34,519 bases of DNA from Actinomycetota bacterium (GTDB taxonomy: Bacteria; Actinomycetota; CADDZG01; JAHWKV01; JAOPZY01), in assembly GCA_025963875.1 (NCBI GenBank), contig JAOPZY010000114.1, positions 1 through 34,519 of the forward strand, given 5' to 3'. The stretch's first letter is position 1. Each line of letters begins with the position of its first letter. A model generated the notes under the pieces. That model searched no databases. It saw only the letters and a list, made by a program, of their open reading frames with translations, and was not told the origin of the DNA. Made by a program: the position numbers and the translations under genes. Shown piece after piece: positions 1-7,845 of this stretch.

Positions 1-1755
<1,755 letters not shown>

Positions 1756-1760
1756 GACGG

Positions 1761-1791
1761 TTGCTAGCGTATCACCACCTCCGGCAGTCAA
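1761..1791 (-). promoter_or_regulatory. Candidate promoter of leuL-leuA
   Basis: On the minus strand TTGACT (1786-1791) is a good -35 match. Two -10 choices follow: TAGCAA (1761-1766) at 19-bp spacing, six bases before the leader ATG, or TACGCT (1766-1771) at 14-bp spacing. The first would make the leader peptide leaderless. Spacing is imperfect in both cases, so confidence is modest. The rest of the gap to 1950 holds only a bulged hairpin (1840-1863) and no recognisable gene. Confidence 0.4.
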
Positions 1792-1950
1792 GCTGGCCCG
1801 GGCGGCCCGGACTCGTGGGGGTGGTGGCTCCCAGCTCAGGCAAGAGCGACGCCCCTCGCTTGCGCCAGCGGCTCAGGGGGGCCCTAACGCCGTCGCCGAC
1901 CGAACGGGACGTAGCCCTTGTGCCCATTTCTTCCACACCTCTTCTGTCGC

Positions 1951-2859
1951 TTAGCCCCGGGCGATGGCCTCGAGGAACAGGCGGAGGTTGGCCGGCCGCT
2001 CGGCCATGCGGCGCATGAGGTACGGGTACCACGCCTCCCCGAACGGGACGTAGACCCGGACGCCGTAGCCCTCGGCCCTCAGCTTCTCCTGGAGATCCCG
2101 CCGGACGCCGTAGAGCATCTGGAACTCGAAGCGGTCGGTGGGGATCTCCTTGCGGTGGGCGAAGCGGATGGCCTCCTGCACCATGAGCTCGTCGTGCGTG
2201 CCGACGCCCGTGTACGGGGTCTGCGCAAGGAGGGGCTGCAGGAGGCGCCGGAACGCGTCACGGGTCTTCCACGGGCCGTAGGCGATGTCCTTGGGCTCGT
2301 TGTAGGCGCCCTTGACGAGGCGGATGGCGGGCCGCAGGGGGGCGAGTGCCGCGACGTCGGCCCCGGTGCGCTTCAGGTACGCCTGGAGGGCGAGGACGGG
2401 ATGTGCGAACTCCTTGCGGACGATCCGGTAGGCCTCGATGGTCCGGTCGGTGTACTCGTGGCCCTCCATGTCGATCGCCACCCGGGTCCGGGCGGTCGTC
2501 GCCGCGGCACAGATCTCGCCGAGGCGGGCGACCGCTGCATCGAACGAAAGGTCGAGGCCGAGCTGCGTCAGCTTCACCGAGACGTGGGCGTCGGTGCGAC
2601 TCCGGCCGATCGCAGCCAGGCTGGCGAGGTATGCCCCGGCGGCCTGGTCGGCCTGCTCCCCGGTAGCCACGTTCTCGCCCAGGTAGTCGAGGATGGCGCC
2701 CATCCCGTGCTCGTTCAGCGAGGCCGCCGCCGCCATCCCGTCGGCGAGGGTCTCCCCGGCGACGAAGCGCTTGACGACGCGCCGGGTGGGCGGGGCGCTG
2801 GTGACGAGCCGCCGGATCCCGTCCTGGGCGGCGAGGCGCAGCAGCAGTCGGTTGGGCAT
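1951..2859 (-). CDS. Proline dehydrogenase (single-domain PRODH)
   Basis: Oxidises L-proline to 1-pyrroline-5-carboxylate with FAD, the first step of proline catabolism. The 302-residue length fits the monofunctional TIM-barrel PRODH found in Gram-positives, not the large bifunctional PutA. Signatures seen are SVKLTQLGL, VAIDMEGHEYTD, RLVKGAYNEPKD, GTHDELMVQEA, EFQMLYGVRRDLQ and the C-terminal VPFGEAWYPYLMRRMAERPAN block. The start at 2859 is chosen because family homology begins there and TACGAT ends seven bases upstream, as expected for a leaderless mRNA. A longer frame reaching 3003 would overlap the upstream regulator and reads as noise. The dehydrogenase for the next catabolic step is not in the window. 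proC, which runs the reverse reaction, lies 1.3 kb away on the other strand. Confidence 0.93.
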   Translation of the reverse strand: MPNRLLLRLAAQDGIRRLVTSAPPTRRVVKRFVAGETLADGMAAAASLNEHGMGAILDYLGENVATGEQADQAAGAYLASLAAIGRSRTDAHVSVKLTQLGLDLSFDAAVARLGEICAAATTARTRVAIDMEGHEYTDRTIEAYRIVRKEFAHPVLALQAYLKRTGADVAALAPLRPAIRLVKGAYNEPKDIAYGPWKTRDAFRRLLQPLLAQTPYTGVGTHDELMVQEAIRFAHRKEIPTDRFEFQMLYGVRRDLQEKLRAEGYGVRVYVPFGEAWYPYLMRRMAERPANLRLFLEAIARG

Positions 2860-2876
2860 GCGCCGAATCGTAGTGC

Positions 2877-3356
2877 CTAGATCTTCTCCACACCCTCCGG
2901 GGCGGGCTCCGCTCCAGGTCCCAGCTCGAAGCCGATGTCGCTGGCATGCAGTGCCTCCCCGCACTGGGCACAGCGCACTTCGGCGTACGTCAGCAGGCCG
3001 CACGTCCGGTGTCGCAGCAGGACCGGCGGCCCGGCCTCGCCGGCAGTCCAGCGGTCCCCCCAGGCGGTGATCGCCATCAGCACCTCGCAGAGCTCCAGAC
3101 CTTTCTCGGTGAGGACGTACTCGTCACGCGGCGGCCGCTCCGAGTACGGGCGCCGCTCCAGCACGCCCTGCGCCTGGAGCCACGCGAGGCGCTCGGCGAG
3201 GACCTTGCGCGAGATCCCCAGCCCCCGCTGGATATCGTCGAACCGGTTGGTGCCCACCCAGACGTCGCGGATGATGAGCGGCGACCACGGCTCGCCCGCG
3301 ATGTCGAGGGTGCGGGCGATCGAGCACGCCATGTCTCCGAAGCGGGTCCTCTGCAT
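2877..3356 (-). CDS. HxlR-family winged-helix regulator with C-terminal CxxC
   Basis: A 159-residue MarR/HxlR-type transcription factor. Residues about 10-105 carry the HxlR core: C11, the helix-turn-helix around FDDIQRGLGISRKVLAERL, and the wing around RRPYSERPPRDEYVLTEKG. The C-terminus adds H116, C119, C129 and C132, the last two as CAQC, which could bind zinc or sense redox state; the common short HxlR form ends before this. The start at 3356 is supported by TAGGAT ending six bases upstream (leaderless). A perfect 7-bp-arm palindrome overlaps the expected -35 region and lies inside the promoter of the divergent DUF899 gene. The likely role is a repressor of itself and that neighbour. The ligand is unknown. 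Confidence 0.88.
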   Translation of the reverse strand: MQRTRFGDMACSIARTLDIAGEPWSPLIIRDVWVGTNRFDDIQRGLGISRKVLAERLAWLQAQGVLERRPYSERPPRDEYVLTEKGLELCEVLMAITAWGDRWTAGEAGPPVLLRHRTCGLLTYAEVRCAQCGEALHASDIGFELGPGAEPAPEGVEKI

Positions 3357-3374
3357 GGATCTATCCTAGCTCAC

Positions 3375-3403
3375 TTGAGTTCCCTAAGGGAACGGTCTAT
3401 CGT
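3375..3403 (+). promoter_or_regulatory. Promoter of the DUF899 gene
   Basis: TTGAGT (3375-3380), a 17-bp spacer and TATCGT (3398-3403) form a well-spaced housekeeping-type promoter. The transcript would begin near 3410 and carry the strong Shine-Dalgarno at 3430-3436. The palindrome 3379-3393 fills most of the spacer, so a bound repressor would block polymerase. Confidence 0.6.
3379..3393. promoter_or_regulatory. Palindromic operator, probably for the HxlR regulator
   Basis: GTTCCCT-A-AGGGAAC is a perfect inverted repeat with 7-bp arms and a one-base centre. It lies between the -35 and -10 of the rightward promoter and over the expected -35 of the leftward hxlR promoter. Assignment to the adjacent HxlR protein is inferred from position. 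Confidence 0.65.
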
Positions 3404-3442
3404 GGGGTGACCGAAGGAACGAACGAGACAGGAGGTCGACCG

Positions 3443-4120
3443 ATGCATCTTCCACCCGTCGTCACCCCCAACGACTGGCAGACCGTGAGGGACGAGCTGC
3501 TGGTCGAGGAGAAGGAGGCGACCCGGGCACTCGACGCCCTGGCCGCCAAGCGCCGCAGGTTGCCCATGGTCCGGATCGACAAGGAGTACGTCTTCGAGGG
3601 TCCCGACGGCCCGGCCACCCTCGTTGACCTCTTCGAGGGGCGCCGGCAGCTCATCGCCTACCACTTCATGTTCGGCCCGGGCTCGGAGCGTCCCTGCGAG
3701 GGCTGCTCGTCGTTCACCGACAACATCGGCAACCTCGCCCACCTCAATGCCCGCGACACCACGATGGCGCTGGTCTCCCGGGCCCCGCAGTCGCAGATCC
3801 AGCCCCTCAGGCAGCGCATGGGCTGGTCCCTGCCCTGGTACTCGTCCAACGAGTCCGACTTCAACTCCGACTTCGGCGTCACCACCGAGGACGGCGATGA
3901 ACGGTTCGGTCTCAGCGTCTTCCTCCGCGATGGCGACGATGTCTTCCGTACCTACTTCACGAGTTCCCGCGGCGTCGACCGGCTCCGGCTCGACTTCAAC
4001 CTCCTCGACCTGACACCGCTCGGCCGCCAGGAGGCCTGGGAGGACTCGCCCGAGGGGTGGCCGCAGACACCGCCCTACCAGTGGTGGCGTCTCCACGACG
4101 AGTACGGCGACGACAACTGA
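3443..4120 (+). CDS. DUF899 family thioredoxin-like protein
   Basis: A 225-residue member of the DUF899 family. The hallmark blocks KEYVFEGPDGPATLVDLF, QLIAYHFMFGP, ALVSRAP and RMGWSLPWYSS are all present. The fold is related to thioredoxin and peroxiredoxin, and a CEGC motif (C85, C88) follows the central strand where a redox pair would be. The start at 3443 has a textbook AGGAGGT about six bases upstream, so the GTG at 3407 can be rejected. The gene is divergent from an HxlR regulator across one promoter-operator region, which suggests an inducible stress or detoxification role. The reaction is not established for the family, so I assign none. Confidence 0.88.
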   Translation: MHLPPVVTPNDWQTVRDELLVEEKEATRALDALAAKRRRLPMVRIDKEYVFEGPDGPATLVDLFEGRRQLIAYHFMFGPGSERPCEGCSSFTDNIGNLAHLNARDTTMALVSRAPQSQIQPLRQRMGWSLPWYSSNESDFNSDFGVTTEDGDERFGLSVFLRDGDDVFRTYFTSSRGVDRLRLDFNLLDLTPLGRQEAWEDSPEGWPQTPPYQWWRLHDEYGDDN

Positions 4121-4128
4121 CCGGTCCC

Positions 4129-4134
4129 TATACT
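4129..4134 (+). promoter_or_regulatory. -10 element of proC (leaderless start)
   Basis: TATACT is a near-consensus -10 whose 3' end lies seven bases before the GTG of proC. Transcription would therefore begin at or next to the start codon. Confidence 0.6.
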
Positions 4135-4141
4135 TCGGCAC

Positions 4142-4969
4142 GTGGACGAAGGTTTTGACGCCCCCCTGGCGATCCTCGGCTGCGGCAAGCTCGGCGAGAT
4201 CCTCGCCGCAGGCCTGATCGCGTCGGGGTGGCGCCGTCCCAATCAGATCATCGTCACCGCCCGCCGGTCGGAGCGGGCGGAGGAGCTTGCCACCCGGCAC
4301 GGGCTGCACGCCACGACCTCCAACGTCGAGGCCGCCCGTGAGGCACGGATCCTGGTCATCGCCGCCAAGCCGCAGGACGTCGGCGTGCTGCTGGAGGAGA
4401 TCGCCGCCGACGTGACCCCCAACCACGTGGTCCTGTCGGTGGCGGCCGCCATCTCGACCGCCTTCATCGAGAAGCGGCTGGCTGCGGGCGTCCCCGTCGT
4501 CCGGGCCATGCCCAACGCCGCCTCCCAGGTCGGCGAGGGCATCGCCGGGATCTGTGCCGGAGCCCACGCCGGGCCGGAGCACCTCAAGGTGGCCGAGGAC
4601 GTGCTGGCGCACGTGGGCAAGGTCGTCACGGTGGGCGAGGCCTACATGGACGCCGTCACCGCGGTCTCGGGCTCGGGGCCGGCCTACTTCGCCCTGCTGG
4701 CGGAGTCCATGATCGACGCCGGCATCATGCTCGGCCTGCCGCGCACCACCTCGACGGATCTCGTGGTCCAGACCATGCTCGGCACCGCCCGGCTCCTCGG
4801 GGACCTCGGCATGCATCCGGTGGAGCTGCGGGAAGCGGTGACCTCACCCGGGGGGACGACGATCATGGCGATGCGCCAGCTGGAGATGGCAGGGGTCCGG
4901 GGGGCCATGCTGAACGCCATCCAGGCCGCGATGGAACGGTCCCGGGAACTGGCGGCCGGCCACGAATAA
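4142..4969 (+). CDS. proC: Pyrroline-5-carboxylate reductase
   Basis: Reduces 1-pyrroline-5-carboxylate to L-proline with NAD(P)H, the last step of proline synthesis. At 275 residues it has normal family length. The N-terminal Rossmann motif AILGCGKLGE is followed by AAKPQDV, VRAMPNAASQVGEG and the ProC signature VSGSGPAYFALLAESM with TSPGGTT. The GTG at 4142 is the start: TATACT (4129-4134) ends exactly seven bases upstream and no Shine-Dalgarno is present, the clearest leaderless start in the window. The gene is convergent with the nicotinamidase gene, leaving a 3-bp gap. Confidence 0.95.
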   Translation: MDEGFDAPLAILGCGKLGEILAAGLIASGWRRPNQIIVTARRSERAEELATRHGLHATTSNVEAAREARILVIAAKPQDVGVLLEEIAADVTPNHVVLSVAAAISTAFIEKRLAAGVPVVRAMPNAASQVGEGIAGICAGAHAGPEHLKVAEDVLAHVGKVVTVGEAYMDAVTAVSGSGPAYFALLAESMIDAGIMLGLPRTTSTDLVVQTMLGTARLLGDLGMHPVELREAVTSPGGTTIMAMRQLEMAGVRGAMLNAIQAAMERSRELAAGHE

Positions 4970-4972
4970 ATC

Positions 4973-5572
4973 TCAGGCCAGCGTGGCTCCCGCAGCCTCC
5001 ATCTCGGCGATGGCGCGGTCGCCGTCGCCGGGTTGCAGGTCCACCGCCCGGATGTCGTCCCTGAGCACCGCCGTCTCGTACCCCAGCGACACGGCGTCCA
5101 GGGCGGTCGCCTTCACGCAGTAGTCCGTCGCCAGGCCCGCAACGACCACCCGCTGGATGCCCGCCTGCCGCAGGAGTGTGTCCAGACCGGTCGATGCCTT
5201 CTCGCCGCTCACCGGGTCGGCCATGGTGAAGCCGGAGTAGCCGTCCTCGCCGCCGGTGCCCTTGCGGATGCGGGGCTCGGAGGGGGCGGCGTCGAGGGCC
5301 GGGTGCAGCTCCGCCCCCCACGTTCCGCCGACGCAGTGCACCGGCCAGATGCCCCCGCTCGTCACGAAGTGCGGCGTCTGGGCGGGATGCCAGTCCTGGG
5401 TGAAGACCACGAGGGCGCCGGCCGCTCGGGCTGCGGCCAGCTCGGCGTTCACGAGGGCCGGGACCTCCTCGCCGCCGCGCACGTAGAGGCTGCCGGCCGG
5501 GTCGGCGAAGTCGTTCTGGACGTCGACCACCACGAGTGCGGTCGAGGCGTCGTAAGGAGCCAGAGGGGTCAT
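4973..5572 (-). CDS. pncA: Nicotinamidase (isochorismatase-like amidohydrolase)
   Basis: Hydrolyses nicotinamide to nicotinate for NAD recycling. The cysteine-hydrolase triad is visible as D17 in VVVDVQNDF, K104 in RKGTGGEDGYS and C152 in GLATDYCVKAT. Metal-binding residues D60, H62 and H68 lie in TQDWHPAQTPHF. The 199-residue length is typical. The start at 5572 follows TATCCT by five bases, again with no Shine-Dalgarno. The last enzyme of the salvage route, NAD synthetase, is encoded about 19 kb away at 24.1-25.7 kb. The 85-bp gap to the upstream oxidoreductase gene contains one of the 47-bp palindromes, so the two genes may not share a simple transcript. Confidence 0.93.
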   Translation of the reverse strand: MTPLAPYDASTALVVVDVQNDFADPAGSLYVRGGEEVPALVNAELAAARAAGALVVFTQDWHPAQTPHFVTSGGIWPVHCVGGTWGAELHPALDAAPSEPRIRKGTGGEDGYSGFTMADPVSGEKASTGLDTLLRQAGIQRVVVAGLATDYCVKATALDAVSLGYETAVLRDDIRAVDLQPGDGDRAIAEMEAAGATLA

Positions 5573-5599
5573 GGGCCAGGATAAACCGGGAGTTCTCCC

Positions 5600-5646
5600 T
5601 TCTTTGCGCACCACGATGCGGCAAGCGCAACGGGATTCGCAAAGAA
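5600..5646. repeat. 47-bp imperfect palindrome, copy 1
   Basis: Outer arms TTCTTTGCG (5600-5608) and CGCAAAGAA (5638-5646) pair perfectly. An inner TGCG/CGCA stem is centred on the same dyad, and 17 of 23 symmetric positions pair. Length and terminal heptamers match the copies at 9817 and 30367. It sits between the FAD-monooxygenase stop and the pncA start and has no U-tract on either strand. Confidence 0.75.
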
Positions 5647-5657
5647 CCTGCGACCCC

Positions 5658-7001
5658 TCAGTGCAGGACCTCCTCCGGCTCCTCCTGAGCGGCCCGGGCC
5701 GGCCCCGCCTCGTAGACCGGGCGGTGCGTGCGCCAACGCCGCTGGAAGTCGCGGGCACCGAGGCCGAGCAGGTCGGCCACGACCTTGCCCCGTGGGGTGC
5801 CGCCGCGGGCCAGCAGGCGGCCGGCGGCCGTGGAGGCCCGCACCGGGCTGAAGATCCGGAAGGGCCGCTGCTGGTGGAAGGCGACGGCATGGCCGGCCCG
5901 TAGCGTGCGGGGGTCGGCGGCGATGCGGCGGAACATCTCCACGACCACCGGCGACTGGACGCCGGCCCTCCCGAACTCTCTCGCCCACCAGTACATCTCG
6001 GCGGCGTCGTGGTCGCGCCAGCGCCACCACCGGGCCAGCTGGTCGCCGAGGCTGTGGGTGTCGATGCCGTAGCAGGCGTACTCGGCCAGGCGCTCGGCTT
6101 GCCGTATGGCATCGGCGATTCCCTGGCCGGGGGCGGGGTCCTTGAAGTGTCCCGCATCGCCGACGAGGGCCCACCCCGGGCCAGCGGACTCCCGGAAGAA
6201 CCCCTGCCACCGGGAGGCGAACTGAGGCGGGGCCGTCAGCGTCGCTCCCTTGAGCAACGAGGCAAAGGGAGGACAGGTGGCCAGGGCGTCCTCGAAGCCG
6301 TTGCCTTCACGGAACCGGCGGTGGTCGGCCTTGTCGTAGTAAGCCGACGCCATGAACAGGCCACTGTCGGAGGAGGAGCCGATGAAGTAGGTGGACCCGA
6401 GGATGTAGAAGTGCAGGACCCCGTGCGGCTCGACGCCCTCGTAGTACGCGAGGCCGCCCGCCCGTTCGTTCTCCGTCACGTTGTAGCGCCGTGCTCCCAC
6501 CAGGCGGGCGACCGTCGAGTTGCGCCCGTCGGCCCCGATCACGACCCTGGCCCGGATCTCCGAGGGGCGGCCTTCCGGATCCTCGATGCGGACCCCGGTC
6601 ACCCGGCGCTCGTCGTGCAGGAGCCCGACGACCCTGGTCCGAAGGGCGATGTCCGCCCCGGCGGCCTCGGCGTTGTTCAGCAGCAAGGGATCCAGCACAC
6701 GGCGGCGGATGTTGAGCATCGCCATGTCCGGGTGGTCCTGGGTGAGATCGACGTCCTCCACGCGGAGCCGGAATTCGGTCAGCGGCGGGGCGCCGGTGGC
6801 GAGGAGCTGCCCCATCACCCCCAGGCGCTCCAGGCCCTCGAGGTTCTGGAAGAGGTGCGTGGAGAGCGTGTCACTCGGGAACTCGGCCCGCTCGAGGACG
6901 CACACCCCCATGCCGCGTTTGGCCACGTTCGCCGCGAGGGTCGCCCCTGCCACCCGGCCGCCGACGACCACGACGTCGTAGAGCTCGTTCAGAGGGGGCA
7001 C
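5658..7001 (-). CDS. FAD-dependent monooxygenase / geranylgeranyl-reductase-like oxidoreductase
   Basis: A 447-residue flavoprotein of the PF01494-type monooxygenase group. The N-terminal FAD-binding strand reads VVVVGGRVAGATLA, a GGxxxG variant of GxGxxG. ARVVIGADGRNSTVAR is the second FAD/NADPH (DG) motif, and WALVGDAGHFKDPAPGQG is the GD motif that contacts the ribityl chain. The start is a GTG at 7001, six bases after the stop of the upstream hydrolase gene on the same strand, so the two are probably co-transcribed. That pairing with an epoxide-hydrolase-like protein suggests oxidation then hydrolysis of a hydrophobic substrate. The substrate cannot be read from the sequence. Confidence 0.85.
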   Translation of the reverse strand: MPPLNELYDVVVVGGRVAGATLAANVAKRGMGVCVLERAEFPSDTLSTHLFQNLEGLERLGVMGQLLATGAPPLTEFRLRVEDVDLTQDHPDMAMLNIRRRVLDPLLLNNAEAAGADIALRTRVVGLLHDERRVTGVRIEDPEGRPSEIRARVVIGADGRNSTVARLVGARRYNVTENERAGGLAYYEGVEPHGVLHFYILGSTYFIGSSSDSGLFMASAYYDKADHRRFREGNGFEDALATCPPFASLLKGATLTAPPQFASRWQGFFRESAGPGWALVGDAGHFKDPAPGQGIADAIRQAERLAEYACYGIDTHSLGDQLARWWRWRDHDAAEMYWWAREFGRAGVQSPVVVEMFRRIAADPRTLRAGHAVAFHQQRPFRIFSPVRASTAAGRLLARGGTPRGKVVADLLGLGARDFQRRWRTHRPVYEAGPARAAQEEPEEVLH

Positions 7002-7007
7002 GGGCGG

Positions 7008-7820
7008 CTAGGGGGCCGGGAGGAAGTCCACCAGCAGCCGGTTGATCTCCTCGGGAGCCTCGAGCTGGGCCCAGTGGCCGGGGCCGTCCAGCCGCTCGTA
7101 GCGCCACGATCCGGCGACGTACCGCGCAGAGCCCGTCATCTGTTCCTCGGTGAGGGCCAGGTCGCCGCTGCTCCAGATTCCCATGGTGGGGGCCAGGATC
7201 GGGGGCAGTGCGGGCGGAGGGTCGACCCAGGAGCGGGGAGGCACGTTGGCCCGGTACCAGTTGAGCGCCGGTGTGAGGGAGCCGGACGCCTCGAGTTCGG
7301 CCACGACCGCCGCTGCGTCGGGATGGCCCATCGACCGGGCCCTCGCCCAGTCGTCGGCGCTGAGCCACTCCTCCGCGATCCCCGCGAACTGGAACAGCAG
7401 CATGTACCACGACTTCTCGTACTGGCGTATGCCGGCGGTCCGGAACGACGCGGGGTGGCCCACCGACAGCGCCGCAAGGTGGTCCACGCGGTCGGGGACC
7501 AGGGCCGTCAGCACCCAGGCGAGGGCGGCGCCCCAGTCGTGCCCGACGACGTGGGCCTTCCCGACGCCGAGCGTGTCGAGGATCCCGACCACGTCCATGG
7601 CGAGCAGCGGCATCGCGTAGGCTTCCACCTCCGCCGGCTTGTCGGAGCGGCCGTAGCCCCGCAGGTCGGGGACGACCACCTGGAAGCCGGCCTCGGCCAG
7701 AGCCGGGACCTGGTTGCGCCAGAGTCTCCGACTGTCGGGGAAGCCGTGAAGGAGGACCACCGGGGTGCCGCTTCCGGTGACGTCGAACTCGGTCCCCACG
7801 CCGTTGGCAACGCTACGCAT
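7008..7820 (-). CDS. Alpha/beta hydrolase, epoxide-hydrolase-like
   Basis: A 270-residue alpha/beta-fold hydrolase. The oxyanion loop is HGFPDSRRLW, the strand-4 loop DLRGYGRSDKP, and the nucleophile elbow VGHDWGA carries Asp instead of Ser, as in epoxide hydrolases and haloalkane dehalogenases. The catalytic His is in GPGHWAQLE near the C-terminus. The start at 7820 gives MRSVANG, and TATCCT ends nine bases upstream. It is divergent from the acyl-CoA synthetase with only 25 bp between the two start codons, and is followed after six bases by the FAD monooxygenase. A dehalogenase role cannot be excluded, but the wide lid region looks more like epoxide hydrolases. Confidence 0.85.
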   Translation of the reverse strand: MRSVANGVGTEFDVTGSGTPVVLLHGFPDSRRLWRNQVPALAEAGFQVVVPDLRGYGRSDKPAEVEAYAMPLLAMDVVGILDTLGVGKAHVVGHDWGAALAWVLTALVPDRVDHLAALSVGHPASFRTAGIRQYEKSWYMLLFQFAGIAEEWLSADDWARARSMGHPDAAAVVAELEASGSLTPALNWYRANVPPRSWVDPPPALPPILAPTMGIWSSGDLALTEEQMTGSARYVAGSWRYERLDGPGHWAQLEAPEEINRLLVDFLPAP

Positions 7821-7845
7821 CGTCGCCAGAGGATACTCTCCAGCG
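7821..7845. promoter_or_regulatory. 25-bp bidirectional promoter with overlapping -10 elements
   Basis: Rightward, TACTCT ends six bases before the ATG at 7846. Leftward, TATCCT ends nine bases before the ATG at 7820. The two hexamers overlap within AGGATACTCT. Both -35 regions would lie inside the opposite coding region, so the two genes should compete for polymerase. Confidence 0.45.

Noticed and set aside
1756-1950. Possible tRNA or small RNA gene
   Set aside because: No T-loop GTTCGA pattern or cloverleaf could be built; only a bulged hairpin at 1840-1863 is present.
3371-4816. 481-codon leftward frame opposite DUF899 and proC
   Set aside because: Both genes have clear family motifs on the plus strand. 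The long antisense frame is a consequence of high GC3.
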